Shown: positions 1-8,805 of the stretch, in pieces
Layout of the letters: every line of letters begins with the position of its first letter
Position numbering within the stretch: the stretch's first letter is position 1
From: Merdibacter sp965119685
GTDB lineage: Bacteria; Bacillota_I; Bacilli_A; Erysipelotrichales; Erysipelotrichaceae
NCBI GenBank assembly: GCA_965119685.1
Contig: OZ221971.1
Span: 2,170,001 to 2,234,000, forward strand
DNA length: 64,000 nucleotides
Direction: 5' to 3'
Notes under the pieces: model-generated
Told to the model about the DNA's origin: nothing
Database searches by the model: none
The model's input: the letters and a program-made list of their open reading frames with translations, nothing else
Made by a program: the position numbers and the translations under genes

Positions 1-2
1 TG

Positions 3-578
3 TTAGCCGGTTATCAGATCTTCGTCGCCGAGGTCGCTTCGACAGTCAACGAGCTATTGCTCAGCCATCATTTGCTGCAAACAAGCGAAAGCCCTGCCTA
101 TCGCCGCTATATCTTAAGCAATCTGATGGAGCAGTTTGTCGGCACCTGCTATCGCCAGCCGATGTTTGCACAGTTTGAAAAAGATTTGCATACATGGGTA
201 GAAACGCGGACGCCGATCAGCTCAAAGACGATCACCGATCGCTGTCTGCAATTAAACAAGGCGTATTTCGGCGATGCGGTCATCGTGGATGATCTGCAAA
301 AGTATGGCTTCTACTATGTACCGCACTTCTACTACAACTTTTATGTCTATAAATATACGCTGGGAATGTCTGCGGCGATCTCTTTCGTCAAGGAGATTTT
401 GCGGGGCAATGCCGCACCTTACCGTGACTTTTTGACAAAAGGGGGCAGCGAATCGCCGCTGGATGAGTTAAAGCATGCCGGTGTGGATGTGCTGAGCGAT
501 CAAGTCTATGAGGACGCTTTCTCCTTCTTTCAAGAGACGATGGCACAGTTTGAAGCGCTGTTAGAGGAACGGCACTGA
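3..578 (+). CDS. pepF: Oligoendopeptidase F, C-terminal part (5' end outside window)
   Basis: Cytoplasmic M3-family zinc metallopeptidase that trims short peptides. The reading frame is open from base 3, so the gene begins before the window. The N-terminal part with the HExxH zinc site is not visible. What is seen is the typical C-terminal helical region: FVAEVASTVNE close to the window start, then LLEQFVGT-like and FYYVPHFYYNFYVYKY segments, which are strongly conserved in PepF. The TTG near base 57 is an internal codon, not a start. It is convergent with the SPFH gene and separated from it by a two-way terminator. Family assignment is secure; substrate is not. Confidence 0.9.
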   Translation, partial: LAGYQIFVAEVASTVNELLLSHHLLQTSESPAYRRYILSNLMEQFVGTCYRQPMFAQFEKDLHTWVETRTPISSKTITDRCLQLNKAYFGDAVIVDDLQKYGFYYVPHFYYNFYVYKYTLGMSAAISFVKEILRGNAAPYRDFLTKGGSESPLDELKHAGVDVLSDQVYEDAFSFFQETMAQFEALLEERH

Positions 579-796
579 TTGGCGTATCCAGGGATGGGGA
601 TATGTTTTCCTCCATCCCTAAAAATCATGTAAAACGCTTTTAGCAAATATTTCTTTCTTCGTCATTTTCATCGTGCGCCTTTTTCCTTGCGTTTGTATCC
701 CGGCGATCGCTCGTGTCTCATCGCCGGCGATGGTGAAACGCTCGTAAAGCCGAAGATGCAGAGACAGGCATCGGCGGACAGAGGGAAGATTACACG

Positions 797-854
797 AAAA
801 AAGGAATGGATGCTTGGGCAAGCAATCGCCGCAAAAGCTTCCACTCCTTTTTTA
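797..854. terminator. Bidirectional terminator between pepF and the SPFH gene
   Basis: Arms AAAAAAGGAATGGATGC (797-813) and GCTTCCACTCCTTTTTTT (837-854) pair with few mismatches, giving a T-run on both strands. It fits the convergent gene ends. A second inverted repeat, AGGGATGG/CCATCCCT at 590-619, lies just after pepF but has no T-run. I see nothing else in the 305-base gap 579-883. Confidence 0.65.
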
Positions 855-883
855 CTGTTCTTTTTACCCTCTTGATGGTCGGA

Positions 884-2086
884 CTACTGCGGTTTTTTCT
901 TTCCGCAGTTCGCACAGAAGTTCCCGGTGTTCACCGCACCGCAGCTGCATGTCCATGCGCCCTTAGGATTGGGCTTGCCGCAGTTCGCACAGAAGTTGCC
1001 GGTATTGACGGCGCCGCAGCTGCATGTCCAAGTGGCCTTGGTATCGGCAGAGTGCTGAGACGCTGCGCCTTGATTTTGAAACAGCGGATTGTTCTCCTGG
1101 GGCGGCATGTTCTGGAACATGCCGGCAGCGCTCATTCCGCCTGCCTGCTGTGCAAAGCCCATACCGATAAAGCCGTTCATCGCACCTGCCTCGTTGCCGG
1201 CGGCCATTTCCATCGCTGTCGCCTGCGCATCCGCCAAACGTCCGGCTGCAACACGCTGATCGCCCATCATGATCGCATCGTCGATCTTTTCGATACGCTT
1301 GCGGCTCTCATCATCCGGCGTCACCTTTGCGATGGCGACAACCTCTACCACCATACCGCGGCGCTCGCTCCAAGAAGCGTCCAAAGCGTCGTTCATATAG
1401 GCGGCGATCTCCATTTGCTTCTTTGGCAAATCGCTGAACTGATAACCCTCATCCCCGCACTTTGCCAACGCGGTATCCAACGCATTGACAAACTCTGCAT
1501 CGCACTGCTGCATCAGCTGACTCTTCGTATAGGAATCGCGCACATTGCCGCTGAGATTGGAGTAAAAGCGAATCGGGTCTTGAATACGGAAGGTGTACTG
1601 TCCGAAATAGCGGATATAGATGTTGCGGTAAACCGGATCATGATACGGCATCGGCGTCGCGCTACCGAATTTATTATCGATGATCTCCTTGAGATTGACG
1701 AAGTACACACGCTGATCCTTTCCTGGTGTGCCTCCCATCGTGAAACGCTTGCCAAAGATTTTAAAGGAATCCTTCAATCCCTGCCAGCCGTTGTCAAACA
1801 GGCTTGGCTCCGTGGAGGAATCCCAAGTAAAACGCCCCGGTTCGATTGAGAACTCCACGATTTTGCCGTCCTCTACAATCAGCAGCGCCTGTCCTTCGTT
1901 GACCGCAAAGCCGCTGCCGTTGGTGATGATATTTTCGCTGCCCTTGGTGTTGCTGCCGCTGGTAACCACCTTGCTGCCCTTTTGAATCAACACCTCATTG
2001 CTCAGCGAATCGCAATAATAATACTCTACCCACTGATCTGCCAATGTCGTTTTGGCAGAATCAAACGCTGCTCGAATTAAACCCAT
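884..2086 (-). CDS. SPFH-domain virion-core-like protein with two C-terminal zinc ribbons
   Basis: 400 residues, related to B. subtilis YdjI. The N-terminal two thirds form an SPFH/Band-7-like domain (about residues 30-270, with the SKLQ-type segment LIQKGSKVV and GRFTWDSS). An Ala/Gly/Met-rich linker follows. At the end are two almost identical ribbons, each WTCSCGAVNTGNFCANCGK, at about 350-370 and 378-397. The ribbons look like a recent internal duplication. The ribosome site AAGGAGGATG precedes the ATG. The Tim44-like gene ends 12 bases upstream, so the two are probably one operon. SPFH proteins scaffold membranes; the exact role of this one is unknown. Confidence 0.75.
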   Translation of the reverse strand: MGLIRAAFDSAKTTLADQWVEYYYCDSLSNEVLIQKGSKVVTSGSNTKGSENIITNGSGFAVNEGQALLIVEDGKIVEFSIEPGRFTWDSSTEPSLFDNGWQGLKDSFKIFGKRFTMGGTPGKDQRVYFVNLKEIIDNKFGSATPMPYHDPVYRNIYIRYFGQYTFRIQDPIRFYSNLSGNVRDSYTKSQLMQQCDAEFVNALDTALAKCGDEGYQFSDLPKKQMEIAAYMNDALDASWSERRGMVVEVVAIAKVTPDDESRKRIEKIDDAIMMGDQRVAAGRLADAQATAMEMAAGNEAGAMNGFIGMGFAQQAGGMSAAGMFQNMPPQENNPLFQNQGAASQHSADTKATWTCSCGAVNTGNFCANCGKPNPKGAWTCSCGAVNTGNFCANCGKKKPQ

Positions 2087-2098
2087 ACGTCATCCTCC

Positions 2099-2974
2099 TT
2101 ACCATGCCATATATTTGTTGAGCACCCATCCGAAATCACCGTTGGTGATGACGGAGTGGCAATATTCGCATTCACCGCTGCTGGTCACCTGTGTCGGCGC
2201 CCCGCAGTTTGGACAGTTGGTGATATTGAGCTCATGGTCGCTCGCCGTCTTCACACCGGCACTGCGAATGAATTCCAAATAATAGAAGCGATGCTGATGC
2301 TTCGTCTTGCTGCCCTCCAGCACCTTGCCCGTTTCATCATCCGTCACATAATCCAGCAGGCTGGCTTCCAGCTTGACGCTGAGCACCTCATGCGCACCGT
2401 CCACGCGAAAATCGGCAATCGTGATGCTGCGCACGTTTTGCATATCCAGATGATTGGTCTTGTGCTGTTCGATGTACTCCTCTAACTGACGGTTGTGAAC
2501 GTTGAACAGCGCATTGCTCTCAAAAGGACGCACCTTTTTCCAATCGCGGTCCTCCCATGCCTCCTGTAAGCTCAGATACACCTCGGAAGCGTAGGTCTTA
2601 AAGCTTTCCGCCGAGAAATTCGGATCGATCGCCTGCACATCACTGACTGCTTTCATCTCGTTGCAGACACGCTGCGCTGACGATTGACGATAGGGCATCG
2701 GACGGCTGTTTCCGCCGCTTTTCGCTTTCAGATAGCCGAACACCGCGATGATGATGATTGCGATGATGACGGTCGTCAGATTACCGCCGCCGCCCAAAAA
2801 GATAAAACTGCCTAAGCCGGAGCCGCCATAGCTGCCCCCGCTATATCCGCCGCCGCTGTACCCGCCGCCTGAGGAACCTCCCGAAAAGGAATTCCCCACA
2901 TCTGCCTGCACAATCACCGGCATCAGCAGCAAAACGAGCACTCCGAAGGCCAAAAACCAACGATACTTCTTCAC
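2099..2974 (-). CDS. Secreted or membrane Tim44-like protein with zinc ribbon
   Basis: N-terminal signal-like hydrophobic segment (WFLAFGVLVLLLMPVIVQA), then a Gly/Ser/Tyr-rich stretch (about residues 28-60), a second membrane segment (LTTVIIAIIIIAVFGYL), a Tim44-like domain (about 95-255) and a final C-x2-C...C-x2-C ribbon (CPNCGAP...CEYCHS). I chose the GTG at 2974 because the only ribosome site, GGGGGAG, sits six bases before it; an ATG two codons earlier overlaps that site. It is upstream of the SPFH gene in the same direction, and both end in zinc ribbons, suggesting a shared membrane-linked job. Function unknown. Confidence 0.65.
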   Translation of the reverse strand: MKKYRWFLAFGVLVLLLMPVIVQADVGNSFSGGSSGGGYSGGGYSGGSYGGSGLGSFIFLGGGGNLTTVIIAIIIIAVFGYLKAKSGGNSRPMPYRQSSAQRVCNEMKAVSDVQAIDPNFSAESFKTYASEVYLSLQEAWEDRDWKKVRPFESNALFNVHNRQLEEYIEQHKTNHLDMQNVRSITIADFRVDGAHEVLSVKLEASLLDYVTDDETGKVLEGSKTKHQHRFYYLEFIRSAGVKTASDHELNITNCPNCGAPTQVTSSGECEYCHSVITNGDFGWVLNKYMAW

Positions 2975-2980
2975 TGTCAT

Positions 2981-3416
2981 CTCCCCCGTTTCCGTCTATT
3001 TTTATATTCCTATTGTACGATGAAACCCTTGCGCAGAACAAGGTTTTTCCACATTTTTCTTTTCGTTCCTTTTCCCGTATGTTCCCTATGCGCTGTCGTT
3101 TCCCCCTCAGCTGCGCGGCAAAGAACAATCCCCGCTTTGCGGACGTTCCTCTAAGCGGCAATCGCAGCTATGGAGCTATGTTTCATTCACGCCAAGCAAC
3201 TTCCTTTATGCACTTTTTATCCAACACCTTTTGCTTTTTGCACACCCATACTTACCGCAGCCCTCTTCACATCCGTACTCCCCTATCCACATTCACATTT
3301 GCTTTCATTCTCTCTATACGAAAAAACCTCCGATACCCACATGGGGTTCGAAGGTCAATAGAGAGATAAATTCTCCCTTGCGTTTGAATCCTGACGCAGG
3401 CAAATCAACGCCTGTG
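2981..3416. other. Intergenic gap without a convincing gene
   Basis: Leader region of the Tim44-like gene and the 3' side of sufB. On the minus strand, TACAAT at 3012-3017 with TTGTTC 18 bases upstream is a weak promoter candidate for the Tim44-like gene. The open frames here have no ribosome sites and no recognisable products. Confidence 0.4.
3321..3355 (-). terminator. Terminator after sufB
   Basis: On the minus strand, ACCTTCGaaCCC pairs with GGGtatCGGAGGT, followed by six T. It lies about 60 bases after the sufB stop and ends the sufCB unit. Confidence 0.6.
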
Positions 3417-4340
3417 CTATTGCAAAAAGCCCTCGACGATGACCTGCTCCGCCTCTTCCTCGCTGAGACCGAAGGTTTGCAGCTTCAGCAGCTGATCGCT
3501 GTTGATCTTGCCGATAGCTGCCTCATGGATGACCTGTGCATCGACGTGGTTAGCGGCGATCTCGGGAATCGAGGAAATCTTGGCGCTGTCCATCAAAATG
3601 GAGTCGCACTGCACATGGGCGCGGCATTTGTTGTTTCCTCTGGCGATCGGATGGAACACCTGCACGGAAGCATCTTTGCCCACCGAGCGCGAGACGATTT
3701 GCAGCGTGCTGTTCTCGCCGTCGAGATCTACTTCCACATCCGAATGGGCAAGCTGCGTGCCATGTGTAAGCAGCTTCTCATTGATGAGCAGCTTAGCGTC
3801 CTTGCCAAGGCGGGCGTAAGTCAGCCGTTTGGTAGAGTCGACGCCCTTGATCTGGCTCATATCCATCTGCGCATAGCTGCCTTCCTCCATATAGATGTTC
3901 GTCGTCGGATTCAGGATGCGCGCCCCATCGCCCGCGCCCTCTCCATAATGCTTCTCGCTATAAGTGACACGGGCGTTTTTTCCGATGTGGAAAGTGTGGA
4001 TGCCATCGTGGGATGAGGTGTCGCAGCCATCGTTATGAATACCGCAGCCGGCGATGATCTCCACCTCAGCACCCTCTCCGACATAGAAATCATTGTACAC
4101 GAGATCGCTCACGCCGCTTTGTGTGATGATGACCGGAATGTGCACCTGCTCACCCTTGGTATGCGGGGCGATGAGGATGTCAATACCGGGCTGATCGTTT
4201 TTTTGACGGATGGTCACATGCGTGGTCGAATGGCGTTCCACCCCTGTGCCGTTCGCGCGCAGGTTGAATGCCGAACCGGGCTGAAAGCCGCTGATGCCGG
4301 CAATCTGCCGCAGCAAGTTCTTCTCTGTGTTATCCAGCAT
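3417..4340 (-). CDS. sufB: SufB/SufD-like Fe-S cluster assembly scaffold
   Basis: About 307 residues, much shorter than classical SufB (about 470) and typical of the minimal SufBC machinery of anaerobes. It builds Fe-S clusters on a beta-helix scaffold together with the SufC ATPase. Visible signs are ARVTYSEKHYGEG, the ALINEKLLTHG-like strand repeats, and the closing GKINSDQLLKLQTFGLSEEEAEQVIVEGFL, which is the SufB/D signature (here QLLKLQTFG..EEEA). Start chosen at ATG 4340 (MLDNTEK), preceded by AAAGCAGGTG. It overlaps the end of sufC, so the two are translationally coupled. No sufS, sufU or sufA is present nearby. Confidence 0.88.
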   Translation of the reverse strand: MLDNTEKNLLRQIAGISGFQPGSAFNLRANGTGVERHSTTHVTIRQKNDQPGIDILIAPHTKGEQVHIPVIITQSGVSDLVYNDFYVGEGAEVEIIAGCGIHNDGCDTSSHDGIHTFHIGKNARVTYSEKHYGEGAGDGARILNPTTNIYMEEGSYAQMDMSQIKGVDSTKRLTYARLGKDAKLLINEKLLTHGTQLAHSDVEVDLDGENSTLQIVSRSVGKDASVQVFHPIARGNNKCRAHVQCDSILMDSAKISSIPEIAANHVDAQVIHEAAIGKINSDQLLKLQTFGLSEEEAEQVIVEGFLQ

Positions 4341-5058
4341 ATTCTGCACCTGCTTTCTTGTTAATGCCGCACGGTTCAAATTCCAGCAGCAGCGTCGGGA
4401 GTATCTCCTCCTTGCTGCCGCGGGAAGCGACCTTGCCGTTTTCGATGACGATCATCTCATCGGCGAGCTGCATGATGCGCTCCTGATGAGAGATGAGCAG
4501 GATGTCCTGCTTTTGACGGGCATGGAGAGCACGGAAGGTTTCCACCAGCTTGGAAAAGCTCCACAAGTCGATACCGGCCTCCGGCTCATCGAAGATGGAG
4601 AGCTTCAGCTCCCGTGCCAACAGCGTTGCAATCTCGATGCGCTTCACCTCACCGCCCGACAGCGACCCGTCCACCTCGCGGTCTAAGTAATCCTTGGAGC
4701 ACAGCCCGACATCGCTGAGATAGGAGATACAATGCTCCTCCTCCAGCTTTTTCCCATGCGCCAGCTCCAGCAGGCGGCGCACGCTCATCCCCTTAAAGCG
4801 AGGGGGCTGCTGAAAAGCGTAGCCGATGCCGCGCTTGGCACGTTCATCGATAGAGAGATGAGTGATGTCCTCTCCGTCAAAGAAAATCTGCCCCTGCGTG
4901 GGCTGTTCGATTCCCATGATCAGCTTGGCCAACGTCGACTTCCCGCCGCCGTTAGGTCCGGTGATCACCGTGAACGCGTGCTGCGTAAAGGTCAGGGAGA
5001 TATTGTCTACAATTCGCTTGCCGTCTGCCTCAAATGTCAGATTTTTTAATTCCAGCAT
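4330..5058 (-). CDS. sufC: Fe-S assembly ATPase SufC
   Basis: ABC-type ATPase that drives cluster assembly on SufB; cytoplasmic. Walker A GPNGGGKST, Q-loop AFQQPP, signature LSGGEVKR, Walker B LSIFDEPEAG and the H-loop ISHQERI are all present and in order. Length of about 242 residues fits SufC. The ATG at 5058 (MLELKNL) has AAAGGATG upstream; an ATG nine codons earlier has no ribosome site. First gene of the sufC-sufB pair. Confidence 0.9.
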   Translation of the reverse strand: MLELKNLTFEADGKRIVDNISLTFTQHAFTVITGPNGGGKSTLAKLIMGIEQPTQGQIFFDGEDITHLSIDERAKRGIGYAFQQPPRFKGMSVRRLLELAHGKKLEEEHCISYLSDVGLCSKDYLDREVDGSLSGGEVKRIEIATLLARELKLSIFDEPEAGIDLWSFSKLVETFRALHARQKQDILLISHQERIMQLADEMIVIENGKVASRGSKEEILPTLLLEFEPCGINKKAGAEYAG

Positions 5059-5175
5059 GAACTTCACATCCTTTGTAACGTTCATTATTTTAGCACAAAC
5101 CGCTGAAAAATAAAGTTAAACGCGCGGATTCGCAGATAAATCGATGCGCTTTGTGCCTTATGAGGGATCATCCGT

Positions 5176-5216
5176 TTAAAAAGTGCAGATTTTTTCACAC
5201 ATCTGCACTTTATTTT
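5176..5216 (-). terminator. Terminator after the lactose/cellobiose PTS operon
   Basis: AAGTGCAGAT (5181-5190) pairs perfectly with ATCTGCACTT (5201-5210). T-runs follow on the minus strand and partly on the plus strand. It sits directly after the IIB stop. Confidence 0.8.
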
Positions 5217-5217
5217 T

Positions 5218-5529
5218 CTATTGATACGCCTTCTCTTTATAAATCTTTCGGATGAGCTCCAAGACCTTTTTTCCATCCATCAATCCATAGGTCCGCAAAT
5301 CAATCGCCTGCACCGTTCGATGTTCCCCGGCAATTTTTGAAATATCCTTGACGAGAAAGCGAATCTGCGGAGCGACTAAAATCACATGGATATCCTCTGT
5401 TAAATGATCCCGGTACGTTCCCTCCGAAAATGCTACGACCTCAAATTCTCCTTTGGAAGCGTCACGAATCTGTTTTGCCATGATGCTGGTGGACATGCCG
5501 CCGTTACATACGAGCATTACTTTTTTCAT
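5218..5529 (-). CDS. PTS lactose/cellobiose-family IIB component
   Basis: 103-residue cytoplasmic phosphocarrier. The phospho-cysteine lies in the N-terminal loop MLVCNGGMSTS, the hallmark of the family. It accepts phosphate from IIA and hands it to sugar bound by IIC. Last gene of the operon regulator, GH1, IIC, IIA, IIB; start overlaps the IIA stop by four bases. Sugar most likely a beta-glucoside or related disaccharide, judged from the GH1 partner. Confidence 0.9.
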   Translation of the reverse strand: MKKVMLVCNGGMSTSIMAKQIRDASKGEFEVVAFSEGTYRDHLTEDIHVILVAPQIRFLVKDISKIAGEHRTVQAIDLRTYGLMDGKKVLELIRKIYKEKAYQ

Positions 5530-5855
5530 AAGCTGCCTCCTTTCTCTTGCTGATAGATATGCAGATACTCCAGTGCATTTAAACGAAATGTCTCCGCATC
5601 TGCCAGCAGCACTTCCGCATGAATTGTCAGCAGCGTCATCGGCAGCTGCTCTCCCGAAGCTTCTTTCGCTATCATCTGCGCATGCACCCGATGCCCTTCC
5701 ACATAAGACGCTCTTCCTTCCTCCATCAGCTCCTGTGCCCGCCTAAGCTGTCCTTCACGTGCCGCCGCAACGGCTTCCACATAACAGGATTTAGCATTGC
5801 CCGCACAGGAAATGATAGAGAAACATTGCTTCTGCATCTCTTCTCTTTCTTCCAT
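5526..5855 (-). CDS. PTS lactose/cellobiose-family IIA component
   Basis: About 109 residues, all helical. Start at ATG 5855 with AGGAGAATC upstream, next to the IIC stop. The family segment GHRVHAQMIAKEASGEQ and the active-site His79 in LLTIHAE are present. In LacF/CelC proteins this His is followed by ED, where the Asp binds the metal at the trimer centre. Here the residues are EV, so that metal ligand is missing. The protein otherwise matches the family over its whole length. Confidence 0.85.
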   Translation of the reverse strand: MEEREEMQKQCFSIISCAGNAKSCYVEAVAAAREGQLRRAQELMEEGRASYVEGHRVHAQMIAKEASGEQLPMTLLTIHAEVLLADAETFRLNALEYLHIYQQEKGGSL

Positions 5856-5856
5856 T

Positions 5857-7173
5857 TTAAAGATTCTCCTCCTGTGACAGCGTCTCGTCTCCCTGTTCGA
5901 GAGCGGCCTGCTGCTTGTCATAAATCTTAAAGAACGGATAATAGATCAGCATGTCGATCACCGTGAACAGGACGACGAAGATAACCGCTTTATAATCCAT
6001 CGTCGATAAGAACGCGCCGAACAGATTCGGCATATTCCACGACAGCATCGCGAAGCTTTTGCCGATCACGCCCGCCTGCACCAGCAAAAAACCACAGATT
6101 GCATTGACTAACGGCGCCAGCAGGAACGGAATGAAGAACAGTGGATTCATAACAATAGGAAGTCCGAAAACAATCGGCTCATTGATGCCGAAGATGGAAG
6201 GGATAATTCCCATTCTTCCCACGTAGCGGTTGGTTTTTGATTTTGCGCGCAGCAGCAGGATACCGATCGCCAGCGCACAGCCACAGCCGCCGATAATACA
6301 GAAATAGACCCAAAACGGCGTTGTATAGACATACGTCATCGGCTCTCCCGCCAGATGCTGCGCGGCGTTTACCGCAAGGTTTCCTTCACGAATCGGTCCG
6401 ACAAAGCCGGAAATCGCCGTATCGTGAATGCCGAAGAAAAACAGGAAGTGTGTGATCACCGTCACTAAAATCATGAAGAATACGTTATCTGCTGCAGCGA
6501 AAGAAGGCGATATGACTTGATAAAGGAAGCCTGCCATGCTCGTGTTCATCGAGTGAAACACCACGAAGCCCAAACTGTAAACGAAAATGATGACAATGCA
6601 GGGAACCAGCTGTGCAAAAGTGTTGCTCAAGACCTCCGGCACACTTGGCGGCAGCTTGATCTTACCAAAGTTATGACTGATCATGAACCGATACCCCTCT
6701 ACGGTGAAGAACGCAATCAGCATCGCCGGGATCAGTCCTTTTCCGCCGATGTATCCCAGATCGGCAATGGTACCCGACCATCCCAGCTCTTTCGGCTCTA
6801 TCACCAGCATCAGAAAGCCGGTAATCGTCATCAAAATCGGCGTAAACGGATTCAGTTCATAATGACGGCACAAATAATAAGTGATCCCTATCGCAAAGTA
6901 AAGCGAGAGCGCACCGACCGTCACCGTGTTGATCCACGTTAAGATAAAATTATTAGACGCGGCGAAATCCGCCCATGCCAGCAAAATCGGATTGGTCGTA
7001 TTTTCCGTTACCGGCGCGGCCGCCAGCACGGAGGCAATCCCGCCTGCCAGCGTAATCGGCAGCAGTGTCAAAAAGGAATCGCGGATCACCTTCAAATACT
7101 TCCATCCCGCCATCTTATTTGCAATTGGCAAAAGCCACTGTTCCAGCTTATCGCTGAGATTGTTGAGTTTCAT
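5857..7173 (-). CDS. PTS lactose/cellobiose-family IIC permease
   Basis: About 438-residue integral membrane permease with roughly ten hydrophobic segments, the sugar-translocating part of the EII complex. Family features: N-terminal LEQWLLPIANKMAGWKYLKVIRDSF, the FFGIHDTAISGFVGPI segment in the middle and GINEPIVFGLPIVMNP towards the end, which contains the conserved Glu of the substrate site. Two ATG codons follow AGGAGG; the one at 7173 has the better spacing. Operon with GH1 upstream (15 bases) and IIA downstream (1 base). Confidence 0.9.
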   Translation of the reverse strand: MKLNNLSDKLEQWLLPIANKMAGWKYLKVIRDSFLTLLPITLAGGIASVLAAAPVTENTTNPILLAWADFAASNNFILTWINTVTVGALSLYFAIGITYYLCRHYELNPFTPILMTITGFLMLVIEPKELGWSGTIADLGYIGGKGLIPAMLIAFFTVEGYRFMISHNFGKIKLPPSVPEVLSNTFAQLVPCIVIIFVYSLGFVVFHSMNTSMAGFLYQVISPSFAAADNVFFMILVTVITHFLFFFGIHDTAISGFVGPIREGNLAVNAAQHLAGEPMTYVYTTPFWVYFCIIGGCGCALAIGILLLRAKSKTNRYVGRMGIIPSIFGINEPIVFGLPIVMNPLFFIPFLLAPLVNAICGFLLVQAGVIGKSFAMLSWNMPNLFGAFLSTMDYKAVIFVVLFTVIDMLIYYPFFKIYDKQQAALEQGDETLSQEENL

Positions 7174-7188
7174 CATATCCCTCCTCAC

Positions 7189-8595
7189 TCACTCTTTGTA
7201 ATGACTGCGGTCGATCAATGTGCCGCCGCTTTGAATCACATCGCGAAACCAACTATATGATTTTTTAGGAACGCGCTTATGCGTCTCATTTTCCTGCACG
7301 CCAATCAAACCATATCGCTTATCCATTCCGGAAATCCAAGAATACAGATCCATCAGCGACCATACAAAGTATCCGCGAATATCGACGCCATCCTCCATCG
7401 CGTCTAACATCGCCGCAATATGATCCTGTAAAAAGGCGATGCGGTAATCATCCTCCAGCATTTCATCTTTGATTTCCTCATAGCAGCCGATGCCGTTTTC
7501 GCTGATGTAAATCGGCACCTGATATTTTTCATAGGCTTTTTTCAAGCCGTGATACAGACCGACAGGATAAATCTCCATCCCCCAGTCCGTAAAGGCATGC
7601 GCAGGGTTGTGCACCTGTTCAAACCATCCCTTGACCATAATCTTCCCTTTTTCGCCGCCTTTTCCCTGAGTGTTGAAGATCAATGTCGTCTCACCCTCCG
7701 TATACGGCTTGACATCCGTAGAAGAGTAATAATTCAATCCGAGGAAATCCACCGTATTCGCTTTGATCACTTTTAAATATTCGCTCTTCATGAAAGACAC
7801 ATCATACTTTTTCGCCAGCTCTGCTACCAAATCAATCGGAAATTCGCCGAACACCGCTGTATCCAACACCCAGTTATTGTTAAAATTGTCGGCATAACGC
7901 ACCGCAATCTGCGTCTCTATCGTATCGTCGACACCGTAAACCGGCGTATAGCTGTGTACGATGCCGATCTCTCCCTGATAGCCTCCCTCGCGAAAGACTT
8001 TGACGCCAAGCGCACTGGCCAGCATGATATGAAATCCCGCCTGCATATATTCTTGTACGCTTTTATGCATCGGCGGATAATCACCGATCAGATATGCGCG
8101 TGAAGTCAGCCATTTGGGTTCATTGAGCGTCACCCAGTAACGCACTCTGTCACCAAAAGCATCCAGTACGACTTTGACGTATCTTTCATAGGCAAATGCC
8201 GTCTCCACGTTGGTCCAGCCGCCGTCTTCCTCCAAATACATCGGCAAATCCCAGTGAAAAATCGTTACATACGGCTCAATCCCATACTTGACACACTCAT
8301 CGATCAATTCATTGTAAAAGCGAATGCCCTTAGGGTTGATCTCCCCCTCTTTATTCTTGATGATGCGCGGCCAAGACAGAGAAAACCGATAAGAAGTATG
8401 ACCTCCCTTTGCCAACAGCGCAATATCCTCTTTCATGTGATGATAATGATCGCACGCCACATCTCCGTTTTTCAAATGGTGAAGATGCATGTAGTGATCC
8501 CAGTTGGATTCCACCTTGTCATCCTCATTCCATGCGCCTTCACATTGATAGGACGCCGTCGCTCCTCCCCATAAAAAATCTTTGCTAATGTTCAT
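7189..8595 (-). CDS. GH1 6-phospho-beta-glycosidase
   Basis: About 468 residues, full-length glycoside hydrolase family 1. It cleaves the phosphorylated disaccharide delivered by the linked PTS. Acid/base Glu159 is in WVTLNEP; the nucleophile Glu (about residue 365) is in YISENGIG. N-terminus FLWGGATASYQCEGAW is diagnostic. Start at 8595 chosen because AAAGGTGG lies six bases upstream. First gene of the operon, with a catabolite-control-like site in front. Exact sugar (cellobiose, arbutin/salicin or lactose) cannot be read from the sequence. Confidence 0.9.
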   Translation of the reverse strand: MNISKDFLWGGATASYQCEGAWNEDDKVESNWDHYMHLHHLKNGDVACDHYHHMKEDIALLAKGGHTSYRFSLSWPRIIKNKEGEINPKGIRFYNELIDECVKYGIEPYVTIFHWDLPMYLEEDGGWTNVETAFAYERYVKVVLDAFGDRVRYWVTLNEPKWLTSRAYLIGDYPPMHKSVQEYMQAGFHIMLASALGVKVFREGGYQGEIGIVHSYTPVYGVDDTIETQIAVRYADNFNNNWVLDTAVFGEFPIDLVAELAKKYDVSFMKSEYLKVIKANTVDFLGLNYYSSTDVKPYTEGETTLIFNTQGKGGEKGKIMVKGWFEQVHNPAHAFTDWGMEIYPVGLYHGLKKAYEKYQVPIYISENGIGCYEEIKDEMLEDDYRIAFLQDHIAAMLDAMEDGVDIRGYFVWSLMDLYSWISGMDKRYGLIGVQENETHKRVPKKSYSWFRDVIQSGGTLIDRSHYKE

Positions 8596-8620
8596 CGTGA
8601 CCACCTTTCTTTGCCAGAAA

Positions 8621-8651
8621 AGTAAGCGCTTATTTCTGTGCTTTTATTATA
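8621..8651 (-). promoter_or_regulatory. Promoter -10 and cre-like operator of the GH1-PTS operon
   Basis: On the minus strand TATAAT (8651-8646) lies about 50 bases before the GH1 start. No good -35 is visible, as expected for activator-dependent promoters. Just downstream is AATAAGCGCTTACT (8634-8621) with the AAGCGCTT core of CcpA (cre) sites. A CcpA roadblock is the likely catabolite repression mechanism (inference). Confidence 0.5.
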
Positions 8652-8728
8652 CGTCCGGCAGAGTGTAAAAATAAAATCCGATTTTACCGCTAATAGCGGC
8701 AAGCAAAATGCCGGTGAATTTTCTCATC

Positions 8729-8768
8729 AAAAAAAAGATCCTCCGTCAAAATATCCGAAAGATCTTTC
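8729..8768 (-). terminator. Terminator after the LicR-type regulator
   Basis: Minus strand: AAGATC and GATCTT arms around a loop of about 20 bases, followed by eight T. It lies about 40 bases after the regulator stop. Confidence 0.65.
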
Positions 8769-8805
8769 TTTGAGAGATGTTCGTCACACAAACCTTGGAT
8801 AAAGG

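Noticed and set aside
806..1849. Long open frame on the plus strand opposite the SPFH gene
   Set aside because: It is the antisense of a clearly coded protein, has no ribosome site, and its product is a Leu/His/Arg-rich shadow.
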